The position numbers and the translations under genes were made by a program. The notes below the pieces were generated by a model. It worked only from the letters and a program-made list of their open reading frames with translations, made no database searches and was not told where the DNA came from. Source: Stenogyne calaminthoides (taxonomy: Eukaryota; Streptophyta; Magnoliopsida; Lamiales; Lamiaceae). Taken from it: a stretch of 64,000 bases of DNA. Shown here one piece after another: positions 35,416-47,734 of this stretch. The stretch covers positions 16,304,691 to 16,368,690 of the forward strand of contig JBBCBC010000034.1 of the NCBI GenBank assembly GCA_037126765.1. The letters are read 5' to 3'. Each line of letters begins with the position of its first letter. The first letter of the stretch is position 1.

Positions 35416-38400
35416 ATGATACCTTTCGTAGCTAAACTGATACTTTTATGCCTCACAATCACATTACCATCATTATTAGCTCAACAAACGCTCCCGCTAA
35501 ACGACGACGTTTTGGGCCTCATCGTCTTCAAATCCGGCCTCAAAGACCCCCTCAACTCCCTCGATTCATGGAACGAAGACGACGAGTCCCCCTGTTTCTG
35601 GGATTTCGTCAAATGCAACGTGAATAGTCGCGTTTCGGAAGTCGCGCTTGATGGGTTGCGACTTTCCGGGAGAATTGACAGGGGACTTGAAAAGCTGCAG
35701 TCTTTGAAGGTACTTTCTCTCTCTAACAACAATCTCACAGGAAGTATAAACCCAGAGTTAGCTCTCATACCCAGTCTTGAAAAGCTTAATTTAAGCAGAA
35801 ACGCGCTTTTAAACCAAATCCCGCCTTCAATTTCCGCCATTTCTTCCCTGCAGTTTCTTGATTTGTCCTACAATTTACTATCAGGTCCTTTGCCTGATAA
35901 CATGTTTGAAAACTGTTTATCGCTTCGATTTCTTTCATTAGCTGGGAATCGATTAGAGGGGCCGATTCCAAGCACGATTCCCAAATGTGCCACCCTGAAT
36001 CATCTCAATTTATCAAGTAATCGATTTTCCGGCGCCCCTGTTTTTTCCGGCGGGATTTGGTCGATGAGCAGGCTGCGAACGTTGGATCTTTCGAAAAACG
36101 AGTTTTCGGGGTCGGTTCCGATGGGTATGTCTTTGGTTCATAACTTGAAAGAAGTGATTTTTAATGGGAATCAGTTTTCGGATTCTTTGCCAGCTGATAT
36201 TGGTTTGTGCCCACACTTGATCAAGATCGACTTTAGCAACAATCACTTTACTGGAAAAGTTCCTGATTCTTTGCAAAGAGTGAAAGAACTCAAATTCTTG
36301 AGTTTATCCAACAATTTCATGGATGGGGATTTCCCTCAATGGATTAATCAGCTTTACTCTCTGGAATATTTGGATTTCTCCGAAAATGGCTTCACGGGGT
36401 CCCTTCCTTCATCAATGGGGGACTTGAAATCATTGAAATTTCTAAGCTTATCGAATAATAAAATGACCGGGTCGATTCCTGACTCACTGAGTTACTCGTC
36501 GAGCTTATCCGTGATTAGATTGAGAGGAAACGGCTTCAACGGTAGCATTCCTGAAGGCCTTTTCGATATGAGGCTTGAAGAAGTTGATCTTGCTAGAAAC
36601 GAGCTAACGGGGTTCATTCCGGCTGGATCAAGCAACCTTTTTGAGAATCTTGAAATGATGGATTTATCTGATAATAATCTCAAGGGAGTAATCCCTGCAG
36701 AAATGGGGCTTTTCAGCAAGCTGAGATATTTCAATTTGTCATGGAATCAATTGGAATCAAGAATCCCACCGGAGTTCGGTTACTTTCAGAACCTAACAGT
36801 GTTGGATCTTCGTAACAGCGGCTTATTCGGCTCGATTCCCGGCGATGTTTGTGATTCAGGGAGCTTGGCCATTCTTCAGCTTGATGGAAACTCATTAACA
36901 GGCCCAATTCCTGATGAAATAGGCAACTGTTCATCACTCTACTTGCTGTGAGTTTTTACTTTTATGAGTATTACATCTTCTGATGAAAAGTATTAGTTCA
37001 TTTTCTTGATGATACTGATCATGTTTTTTTTAACCACAGGAGCTTATCACACAATGATCTGAGCGGTTCGATTCCGGAATCAATGTCATTGTTGAGCAAA
37101 CTCAAGATTCTGAAACTGGAGGTGAATCAGTTGAGCGGTGAAATACCTCAAAAACTTGGGGTTTTACCGAATCTTCTTATAGCTAATGTTTCACACAATA
37201 GGCTAGTTGGAAGATTACCATCACAGGGTATTTTCCAGACGTTGGATGCATCAGCAATCGAGGGCAATCTTGGTATTTGCTCGCCGTTGCTTAGGGGACC
37301 TTGCACGATGAACGTCCCCAAGCCTCTGGTTCTTGATCCGTACGCATATGGCAACCAAGTCGGAGGCCAGAGGGCGCATTCGGACAATCCCACAAATTTC
37401 AGGCACCACACTTTCCTCAGTGTCTCTGCCATTGTTGCCATATCAGCTGCGGTGGCGATAGCTGCTGGAGTGGCGGTGATCACGCTGCTAAATGCCTCAG
37501 CCAGGCGGAGGATTGCATTCGTTGATAACGCGTTGGAGAGCATTTCCATGTGCTCGAGTTCTAACCGGTCTTCTAACATAACTGCAGGGAAACTTATACT
37601 TTTCGAGTCTAAATCGTCGTCGTCCCAGGATTGGCTTACTCCTAATCTTGATTTGATTCTGAATAAGACTAATGAAATTGGAGGAGGGGTGTTTGGTACC
37701 GTGTATAAGGCCTGTTTGGGAGGCGGGGGGATGGTGGCGATCAAGAAGCTCGAAACTGGTAATACTCTTCAGTATCTGGAAGAATTCGACCGTGAGGTAC
37801 GGATTCTTGCGAAAGCGAGGCATCCGAATTTGATCCCTTTAAGGGGGTACTATTGGACTCCTGAATTGCAGCTTCTGATTTCAGATTATATAGTAGAAGG
37901 AAGTTTACAATCGAGGCTACACGATTCTCGTAGGCCACTTTCGTGGCCTACGAGGTTCAAAATCGTGATGGGGACAGCCAAGGGGCTGGCCCACCTGCAC
38001 CACTCGTTCCAACCGCCGATCATCCACTACAACATAAAACCGAGCAACGTGTTATTGGACGACAATGCAAGCCCTAGGGTATCGGATTTTGGGCTAGCCA
38101 GGCTGATAACGAAGCTGGACAAGCACGTTGTGAGCAACCGGTTCCAGAGAGCTCCAGGGTACGTGGCGCCAGAGCTGGCATGCAGGAGCTTGAGAGTGAA
38201 CGAGAAGTGTGATGTTTACGGGTTTGGGGTGCTGGTTCTGGAGGTGGTTACGGGGCGGAGGCCCTTGGAATATGGGGAGGACAATGTGGTAATTTTGAGT
38301 GATCATGTGAGGGCGTTGTTGGAAGAAGGGAACGTGCTGGATTGCGTGGATTCGAGCATGGGGAGGTATCCGGAGGAGGAGGTTCTGCCGGTTCTGAAGC

Positions 38401-38516
38401 TGGCGTTGGTGTGCACATCGCAGATTCCGTCGAGCAGGCCTTCGATGGCCGAAGTGGTGCAGATTCTGCAGGTGATTAAGACTCCGGTTCCTAACAGAAT
38501 GGAAGCAGGCTTCTGA
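35416..38516 (+). CDS. LRR receptor-like protein kinase, probably catalytically inactive (At3g28040-like)
   Basis: Two exons, 35416-36947 and 37040-38516, joined at CT|G to give 1002 residues. The donor is GTGAGT and the acceptor CACAG. A signal peptide (residues 1-22), an LRRNT cap (around 28-68 with a C..W..V.C pair), then about 20 plant-type LRRs, a transmembrane helix (about 636-662), a juxtamembrane stretch and a kinase domain (about 715-995) follow in order. The glycine loop GGGVFG (725-730), a VAIKK lysine (746), DFG (860-862) and APE are present. The HRD motif, however, reads HYN at 840-842, so the catalytic Asp is Asn. The family resembles the Arabidopsis 'probably inactive' LRR kinases. 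The likely role is signalling at the plasma membrane as a scaffold or co-receptor; ligand unknown. Intact. Confidence 0.93.
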
Positions 38517-39279
38517 AGTTATTTTCTGCTTCAGTTTTCATGATTAGATGGATATGATTTTTCACCTTCTTTTGGTATTGTTTCTTTGTATGATATTGTA
38601 CTATGGTGCTAGTTTTGGTTGGCATGTTTAATTTGCAACTTTTGAGATGTTCTTTTAATTGATTTGCAATTGAAAAATTCAAGTCAACCATACATTTTAC
38701 ATATTCATTAGAATATTGAAATTCTAACATTTCAAAGTCGAGATTTTCATAGCTCGCAATAATTCCAAAATGAATATTGACTTTTCTTATAACTATACAC
38801 ATCTTTTAACTTTTTTTCACGGAAAAAATAACATACCTTTTCTAAAACTCATACAATCACTTAAGGGCAACACTTGTACATATACATCAGTTGCACCTGT
38901 GGCTTATGCATAATTAATATTAGATTATCAGTACTAGTTATTATCACTAGACAATATTCATTGTTTTTCCTTAACAATACTCTTTATTTATGCATGTTCC
39001 ACTGATAATGGAAAAATAAAAGTTATTAAAAAATTGTATATAAAAATTAGTGAAAATGGTTATTTTTTCATCCTACAACTTTGCTAACTTTTTATTTTAG
39101 TCCTCTCTGATCTTTCCGTTTTATCTTCCATATGATATGTAAATAAAAAAATCTCCAGCTTTCCAATTCCACCTAAACCATATTGGCATATCATATCCTT
39201 TATAAAAAATGAGTCTCTCAACATTGATCCTCATCAATAAAACACAAGATACAATCATACAAGTCAATAAGTGACACCC
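38517..39279. other. 3' flank of the receptor kinase and intergenic DNA
   Basis: 3' UTR-like sequence after the TGA, then AT-rich DNA. No gene. Confidence 0.5.
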
Positions 39280-39759
39280 ATGGATCCATCTCGCATGTCC
39301 CTGCAATCTCTCAGACGCCGACGATCTGCTCCGGCGACGACCGAGTAACAAACGCAGGAAGATGGAAAACCTTGGAATCCAAACAGGAAGCCCTCGATTT
39401 CATCCGCATACCCCACCCATGGCGCCGATCCATCTGCATCGACGACCGTTCGATCGGCTTCGTCTCTGTTTTTCCCGGATCCGACGACGAGCTGACATGG
39501 GATATGCGATTGCGGTGGAGTATTGGGGGCAGGGGATCGCGACCCGAGCTGTGAAAATGGCTGCACCCAAGGTGTTTGATGAATTTCCTGAACTAATTAG
39601 GCTGCAGGCTTTTACTAGTGTGGAAAACAGGGCGTCGCAGAGAGTGTTGGACAAGGCTGGGTTTGTGAAGGAGGGGTTTTGAGGAAGTATTTTTATCTCA
39701 AAGGACAAATTCTGGATGCGGTTGTTTTCAGTTTGTTGTCAACTGATTGTCATTCTTGA
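39280..39759 (+). pseudogene. GNAT acetyltransferase pseudogene (RimJ/RimL-like)
   Basis: Residues of a plant GNAT N-acetyltransferase are spread over three frames. An opening MDPSRMSLQ and SLSDADDLLR are followed by WKTLESKQEALDF and IPHPWRRSICIDDRSIG. After a shift near 39490 come the acetyl-CoA binding region MGYAIAVEYWGQGIATRAVK and ENRASQRVLDKAGFVKEG. A one-base loss near 39677 (GGGTTTTGAGG) creates a TGA at 39680; the next frame continues KYFYLKGQILDAVVFSLL to a stop at 39757-39759. With at least three frame breaks it cannot make the enzyme. Conservation between the breaks suggests a fairly recent loss, or sequence errors. Confidence 0.8.
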
Positions 39760-40865
39760 TTTATCGTCACTGGTTTTTGGTTTTAATGTGGGCTTAATTT
39801 GAGTAAATAGAAATTTCAGAGGTTTTTTAAAAAAAAAAAAAATTGAATGAAATTCTATTTCAAGAGGTGGTATTCATATATAACAATGCTAAAAAATATT
39901 TTAGCAACATTAAATTGAAGAAGTTTGATAAAAAAATTAAAAAAAAAGTTAGCCGGGATTGAAATTTATCAATTTTTACTAATACGGGTTACATTTTGTT
40001 TTAAAAAATAGTACATGTTGCAATTTGTATAAAAAATAATTATACATGTTGTAAAAATTAATAAATGTAAGAATGCATATATTTCAAATCATAAATTGTC
40101 AAGAGATGAAAGTGAAGTGGGGAGAGAGAGGAAAGAGTAAAGAAAAATGGATTTCAAATGACATAATTTTAATGAGCATTTAAAATCCCTCCATTTTAAA
40201 CTAGACTCAAATCTAAATATTTTATAAATTTATTTAACTTAAGTGGAGAGAATGGTTTTAAACTAGACTCAAATCTAAATATTTTATAAATTTATTTAAC
40301 TTAAGTGGAGAGAATGGTAATTTATGGGTGAATTCCACGTATTTTAAATCCATGTTATTATTTATTATTCTCATTAAATTCCTCAAGTCATCGATTGCCC
40401 ATACTATTGGAGAATTTTAAACAAGAGCTCTCAGCAGCTATGAACCTATATTTCAAATTGGCAAAAAATTATGTGGTACCATCTTGGGACAGTACACAAA
40501 TTATTATAAATTAAATCACATTTTTTTCAAGTTATTTCTCGTGTCTCACACAAGACCTACTAATTCAAGTGAGACCTAGTAATTAAAATTCTCCATCCGA
40601 ATTCAGAAAGGGTAGGGTGGATGATTTTAAGCTATAATCACAAGTGCAAACGAGATACTGTAAAATTGACTGAATCATGATAGTTGGATGTTAGAGATGT
40701 ATCCATGTGAAGATAAGTGGGCAACATTATCCAAGATTCGAATGGTCAAGACAATTATTTATAGCCCATATCATGGTGATTATCAATATCAAGACAAGAA
40801 ATACTCCAAAAAAATTTAAACAACAAATTATAGATTACAGGAGCCCAGCTTGGGATACTGTTCAT
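39760..40865. other. Intergenic DNA with a short tandem duplication
   Basis: A 62-bp unit starting CTAGACTCAAATCTAAATAT is repeated twice, perfectly, at about 40197-40320. No gene is seen. The 3' UTR of eIF3h probably enters from the right. Confidence 0.6.
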
Positions 40866-43800
40866 TTACTTCTCATGAAGAGCCTTCATCAGATACAGCC
40901 TACTGAAGCTTTGTCCAGTAACTCTGCAACCCAGATATGACATTATTAACAGATATTCATATGTGAAAAACTGAAGGAGTTTAGAGATATGACATTATTA
41001 ACACATATTCATATGTAGAAAACTGAGAGTTTAGATAATCATTTGGAACGACATTTCTAGTCTACAATATGTCAAATTGCTATAGGTTAATCATCATTTG
41101 CAGAATCTAAGCAGACAAACTTTTATTATGTGTTGATGGGAAAAAAAAAAAAAACCAAAACATTCTATATACAAAGTAATCAAAATAACAAAAACATTAT
41201 TGTGCATACACACAAATACACATGCAAATAAAAAAAAAAAACATTGTGGAACAGATAAATGAAAATAAATAGAAGTAAGTTGCCCGAATTATCAGAGGCT
41301 AAGTCATATATGTAAACTAGTATTACTGTGCAATTGGTTTGCATTTTATATGTATTTTAAAACAGTGTTAATTGTTTCATTAAAAGGTATTAGAATCATT
41401 GTATTCATTATTTCTTTAAAAAGCATTAGTATTTTCACTATGAAGTATAGTTGAGAATTAATTGCACGGTAAAACTGTTTTACATAAGACTAACTCAATG
41501 TCAAATAATTAAGATAAAAGTGAATGCAAATTATACCCGTTGATTTGGTTGCAATAGTTGGAAATTTGATTTGTTATCAGGAAACTATCCAATCTTGATG
41601 GCTCAGGAATAGGCTTGAAGATTTGATTTGTGGGATCCTCCTCGGGCAAAGGTTCTTCCCCTGCATTCTTGCGGGCTGCGTTTTCAGCCCTAAACATAAA
41701 AAAGAGCCAAATCATATATACATGGAAGATTAATAATAATTGTCAGAATAAAATGATGCAATATTATTAATGTTCAGGGGCAGCTAACAAAGCTAAACCT
41801 CATGATTGAAATAAAGGAAGTCTCGAGTCGAGCAACTACTTGTTCCAAACCCCTTCCCATCAAAAAAATAGGGAACTATGGGAAAAGCCCAACATGAAAG
41901 AAGCAAATACTAAGAGCCTGTTTGGCTGAACTTATAAGCTGTTTAGGAGCTTATAAGCTCACAAAAGCACAGCATATATGATCTTAAAATAAGATTTTAA
42001 CGGCTTATCAGCTCAAAAAAAACAAAAAAAAGTACCAATACCGAACTTATTTTTCTAAAATCTTTTAAGCAATACTTAAATAACACTGCTCCACTCCATG
42101 CTTGTTTGCTAGTTTACTATTTGCACGGGTTTTAACGTAAGAGTTGTTTATTAGTATTTGAGGGGATAAAGTGGTTGTTAGTCGAGGGTATTGTAGACCT
42201 TTCTACTTTATCATTAAAGTAGTTGAGGGGATTAAGTGGTTTAGGGTGTGTAAAGTAATAGCATGAGATGTAATTTTTGAGATATCGGGAGGACATAGTT
42301 GTAAAAAGCAATGTTGCTTTATTGCCATTTATGGAACTAGCAATTCAGTACGGAATGGACCTTTCTGGCAAGGTAGCAATCGAGTATGAAACGGAGGGAG
42401 TAGATTTTTAAAAAATTAATTTTTCAAAAGAAAAATTACCCCACACGTCAGCAAAAAAAAAAATGATTATTGTGCATTATCAAAGAACTTATAAGTTTTG
42501 TTAGCCAGATACTTTAACAACTTATAAGCTATTAAAAAATTACATCTTATAAGCTCTACAACTTACAAGATGTTAACAGCTTATAAGATAATTAAAATAA
42601 GTTTAGCCAAACTGGCTCCAAGTACCAGTACTATATATTAGAAGGCACAAGGAATGAGCAAATATTAACTTGTCCTGCATCTTACTTTCTTTTCTGATGC
42701 CAGGCCTGCTGCTGGGCTTGTTGACGAGAAAGATTCCTGTAGTAAAATTGAAACTGGAGAGAAAGATTATTTCATGTTTCCAACCAAGCAAAAGGTCCAT
42801 GTGCAAACAAGAGAAAATACAGACCTTTTGTTGTTCCATTGACAAGTCATCCATGCACTCAATTAAAAACTCTACATTTCTCTCTAGAAATGGACTGGTT
42901 GATAGTTGCAACCTCTCGTAATCACACTATCATGAAACAGCAAACCAAAATAAATACTTCACTTAAATCAGTTTGTAAAAGGACAGCTGAAGGGGATTGA
43001 TCACCTGAGTGACAGGAGTATCCGCCTCAAGTTCAGTCATAAAGGCATTGATAAGAGCAGAATTTGAAACCTTAATCTGTTGAGAGAATGAAAATAGTTC
43101 AGAATGTTTTCCACCAGAAAAGAAAAACATGCAATGCTTGAAATATTGAATAGTGCACCCCTGATAAATTGAACAAGGAAAGAAATATAGGGGGTTCAAA
43201 TTTAACCCTCAAAAAAAGTACTCGATGTATCCCAATTCCCAAAAAGACTTATGTTTCTCCAAAGAACTTATGTTTGGTTAATCTGATGAGGATATAACCT
43301 TACACCACCAATTCTTAGTTAGCTGTCTAACTTATTTAATCACATAACTGTTATATATTTTCCCATAAGCACATAAATTTCAATTAATAACAAACTTCTT
43401 GACCTTTGAAACAAGACTCTTTTAGGGACAAAATAGAGGTTTAGAAACAGCATTTTTTTTGTGAGGGGGATATTTAGCTCAAAAGGTATTTAACTTCTGA
43501 AATTTTACCATTGTGCATCCAACCCTACAAATAACTTTTTTTTCTACACCCTTATTTTAATTACAACCCTTATTTTATTTATCACTTTATCCTTTTATTC
43601 CAACGCATGGACAGAAAACATCAACAAGATCCTCAAAGTTATTCTTATACAAGACAAAACTTCAGGATAGATAAAATGTGGGGAAGACATTTTTCCAAAA
43701 CATCGGAGGATTTTGCCCAAACAATACGGGGAAAAGCTGGGCCTTCTTAGGTACTTAAAATACCAAAAAAATCGATCATTCTACATCAGTCACTCTGGAG

Positions 43801-46800
43801 GATCCATGGCAAATAAAAAGGAATGCAAACAGACATGAGTACGCAGATACTGGAGGATGGGTATGGGTTTTGTCCCCAAACATTGAGAGGCATGACTCAT
43901 AACACACTTTTAAGTTATCAAACTTAATTCATTTATCATTCCATCATCTTCAAAACCATCACCCAAGCAACCCCAGCACTAATACAAGCTACAAGTATCA
44001 CAGTTTAGGGTTGCATGGTTGGTTTTCAATTCATGAGGTCAGTTTACGCTACAAAACTGGTGTATTATGCTTTAGAGTTTATAGTTTGAGATGCCTATAA
44101 ACTATCTAATAAAGAGAAATCAAGAATCTAGAGCTTACGGGGATCTCTTCAAAGATATCCACCCATGAAAGATTTTTCTCCCTCAACCTGAGAAGCAAGA
44201 CAATTATTCAGAAAATACATAGCATAAGAGTGATATTTTAACTCATTTTCAGACTAATAAATTATTAAAAGAGACATTAACCATTCTTATCAAGGGAATG
44301 AACAACTATAAAACCATACTTCTCCCCATTGAAGTTATGAGTGCGGTAGAGCTCCATGAATGAATCAGAAAGTTTCAATGCCTTCAAAGCTAAGACACCT
44401 TGGTTAGATCTTGATGGATCATAAATGATGCAAACACATCGTCTTATATTTTCCTGTCACCAAAATAATGACACCAAATCAGATATGGAGAACCAACAAT
44501 TGCTATAAACTTCAGGCAGGATGTAATGCACATATATTAGCACGTGTCTTCAAGGAGTTAGCAATTACAGCTATACAATACAGGAAAAAGACAAAATCGC
44601 ACGTTGTAGCAGGGAAAACCATTTTATGGATTGAAATAGCCATCAAAAACATGTTATCTACACAAATATGTATATAACCATCTGATCATCAACTGAATCC
44701 AAACGCAACGTGACGGTAAATAATTTTGGGTAATCAATCTTATTTGTGTAGTTAAGAGTTTCTATTCATAGTATTTGCAACTAAAAAACTGATATGCCTC
44801 TTACGAACAGTTCAAACAAAGAGATTCAAAACCTCCAGAATGGTAATTAAAAAGACCACGTTTAACATGAGGAACATGGAAAGAAAAAAATTCAAACTCA
44901 ACAGCTATACATCCTCAAATATCATACCCAGCAGTTAAACTGAAGCTTTATTTAAATGTAAGTTTTCAAGTCAGTAGATGGACCGGCAAAGTACCATATA
45001 ATGTACCAATATGTAAGAGATTACCTGGTAATTCATAAAAGTCTCTATCAATTCCACTGTCTGGAAAGAGCCAAACAATGTGGATTGGTACCTGGAAGAG
45101 TTTCATGAGAAAAGGAAAACATGCTTCAGATAGGCATTTCATGTATACAGGCTTAACTCATTAATCACAGCATTACTATTTTTTTTAACAGAATGCTTCA
45201 GAATATGTCAAAAAGAGATGGAATTCTCAAATTTACAAAAGCACTTGATTATCCTATGCAGTAACATAGTAAAATGGCTCCTAACAAAAATAAATTGCAG
45301 AAGTGGTCAAGAATGCTCTTACTAATTAATGAAGCCACATAAAACAAAAAGGATGAAATGGTTTAACTAACAGAAAATAGCCTGAGATCATGCGGAAAAG
45401 TGGATAAACTGAACCATGCAGCATGCTCATGATAAGCATAGGGTGAATCAATTAAATGATATTAAAATTCTCAATTCAACATTAAAAGGTAAAAATCCAC
45501 TGGGAAAAACCATAAAACTCATCGAACTAATAGTCTAAAAGTCATTTCATTCAGGATCCAGAGAGAAATTTCCAACATTATGGAGACACCTAAGACTGAT
45601 CGATATCGGGAATAGAATGATACCAAATAATACGAAGCATCTAAACTAGACGGGTAGTTCATTAACATTTCTGCACTGGCTACAACATTAGGGAATTTTT
45701 TACAATACTTCAATTTTTTTGATAAACCTATTGAGTAAATATGAAAATAGGTACTAAATCCTAAAATCAGTGTGGTGCTTCTGTTTCTTAGTCAAAGTGC
45801 CTTTGATAGACTCCTCCTCGACTAAGCTTGGAAATTTGATTTACACCCTCAAATCGATTCAACAATCACAGAAGTACAAATCCTTATATCCGGGTATAAT
45901 CAATAAAAATAGTTTACATTTCTCACCATGAAACCAGTGCCAATCACTTCATCTAGAGGTAATTATAAGAGTAAAACCCAAACAGTTAAATAAATTGGAT
46001 TTGATAATAAAAAACGAGGGCACATTAAGAAAAGCAATCAGACAACTAAAATTTCACCTTTTGAAAATAATAGAACAATAATGATTCAGAATGTATGGAG
46101 ATCTGGGCAAATACACGGGCAATATGGAGTGGTAGGTTTTTTGATTTGTTGAAAGAAGGTACTTACCATCCAACAGTGTTGTTGTCAACATTAACCTCTC
46201 GCAGGCATCTCATCATTTCAAGCTGATAATTAGCACCTTCTGCTTCAATCTCTTCATCTTCCTCACGAATCTGTAACATGAATATCAGATGTTTAGTTAT
46301 ATATCATAAAAGCAATGACCTCAAATTTCTTATTTTCCTACTATATTATACTCCCTCCGTCCCAATCACAATGGTAAAGTACCCCATATTTTCGTCCCAA
46401 TCATAATGGTAAAGTTACTTACACACTTTATTACTTTATCACTTTATCACATAAAATATTAATAAACACTTTCTACCCCCAATTACTCATCACTTAATCA
46501 TTTTATCATATAAAATACTAATAAACAACTCTTCCTACCCACCCACTTTATCACTATTCCACTAAATCCTTATGAACAGTAAAAATGTTATTATGATTGG
46601 GACGGAGGGAGCAGTTCAGTTTATTAACCAAAAAGCAATATGAGCAGCTGAAAAGATTTGCATACCGGGAATGGAAAACAATTAGTGACTTCGAGATCAC
46701 TACCAACATCCAGCCCAAGTAGCTGCCCTGTAACGAGAGCTGGTGAAAACTCCTTGCAGTGCTTGATTATCTTCAAAATAACCTGTGTCATGTATTTACA

Positions 46801-47462
46801 CAACAGCCTATTAGAAAACGCTATCCCAATATTGAAATCAGACACATGGGTTGGGTTAAAGAACAAACAATACCAACGTGCAGTTCAAAAAAAGTAAACA
46901 GCAAAATTGCAATAAGTCAGAACATGATTGATTGGTTTAAATTTGAAAACGAATCAACAGTTCGAATTTCCTTCTAATAACATAAACTCATAAGTAAAAG
47001 ATGCAAACAAGATATGAGTAGCCCAAGAATATAGAGCAGAATTTCCAGCTCAAATCAAAAACCTTTCCCCAAACCTAAAACACCAAAGGCAAAACCAATT
47101 ACTCGAATCAATAAATAAACTCCAAACAGCCCATGGCTCCCACCATATCTGTCCTACTCACCTAAAAATACGGTCTCTTTATTGGAATCGCCTAAATACA
47201 ACCTTATATCAAAAAGGAAACTATAACCAAGGATGCGAACACTCTTTTAAAGAATTGGACTTTCTCTACACTAAAGCGTACCAGTCCTTCGATCTGAACA
47301 ACTCTTAAAGGCGGCGTGACCTCCTCCGTCGAAGCCACTTGCAAAAACGACCGTGGGGCAGCTGCATTGAATTAAAGCCACCGTGCATTCTTCGATCAAT
47401 CAACAAAAAATAATATTAACAAACGACTGAAGCAAGAGAAGAGAATACGCACTGGTTGCCAT
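40866..47462 (-). CDS. EIF3H: Eukaryotic translation initiation factor 3 subunit h
   Basis: Twelve coding exons, in transcript order: 47462-47453, 47361-47282, 46782-46666, 46270-46167, 45091-45025, 44453-44320, 44187-44139, 43076-43005, 42926-42825, 42753-42686, 41689-41537, 40923-40866. They join in frame to 337 residues, the usual length of plant eIF3h. The N-terminal MPN domain is recognised by EGLVILKIIKHCKEFSPALVTG, GANYQLEMMRCLREVNVDNNTVGWYQS and IYDPSRSNQGVLALKALKLS. The conserved C-terminus reads RLDSFLITNQISNYCNQING. eIF3h is a non-catalytic MPN subunit of the eIF3 complex in the cytosol; in plants it supports re-initiation after upstream ORFs. The first coding exon has only ten bases (ATGGCAACCA). 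Introns carry several MITEs, none disrupting splice sites. No broken exon seen. Confidence 0.95.
40934..41036. repeat. 52-bp tandem duplication in an eIF3h intron
   Basis: GATATGACATTATTAACA(G/C)ATATTCATATGT occurs at 40934 and again at 40986, just upstream (in transcript sense) of the last exon's acceptor. Confidence 0.7.
41305..41500. mobile_element. MITE family B, copy 1 (eIF3h intron 11)
   Basis: The right end ACTGTTTTACATAAGACTAACTCAA and the left end GTAAACTAGTATTACTGTGCAA are terminal inverted repeats. They match the elements at 51415-51578 and 57620-57772 within the ATX gene. Confidence 0.65.
41914..42618. mobile_element. MITE family C, copy 1 (eIF3h intron 10), hosting a second element
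   Basis: Ends GAGCCTGTTTGGCTGAACTT and the complement of AAGTTTAGCCAAACTGGCTC are inverted repeats. Many TTATAAGCT words lie inside, as in the copy at 54618-55073. A separate element at 42089-42400 interrupts it. Confidence 0.65.
42089..42400. mobile_element. Stowaway-like element nested in MITE C
   Basis: The right end ACGGAGGGAG followed by TA and the left end CTCCACTCCATGCTTGTTTG resemble the CTCCCTCCGT-type ends. It separates the two halves of the larger MITE, so it inserted later. Confidence 0.5.
46351..46611. mobile_element. Stowaway-like MITE (eIF3h intron 3)
   Basis: Near-perfect inverted ends CTCCCTCCGTCCCAATCA and TGATTGGGACGGAGGGAG, preceded by TA. The interior repeats TCATAATGGTAAAGT. 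A well-preserved copy. Confidence 0.8.
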
Positions 47463-47734
47463 GAAGAGGGAGAGAAAGAACGATTCCGTGGGTGTCGTTT
47501 GTTGAGAATGCAGCAGAATCCGATGATGGCTGAACCTCTATGCAATTGTATCGAGTATAATTCAGTAAAACCCTAGATTTGTTATAATTCTATCAGTTAT
47601 GTTATTATTTTTGTGGAGTTTTGCCTCTGTGAAATATGGGCTTTTTATAATGGGCTTACCAACTAGGCCCATCACAAAATTCTCTTTCAAGTCCATTGAA
47701 TCAAGAGATAATAATTGTATATCTAATTTGTTTT

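Noticed and set aside
35481..37938. Antisense ORFs across the receptor kinase gene
   Set aside because: Shadows of the coding strand; no independent motif or promoter.
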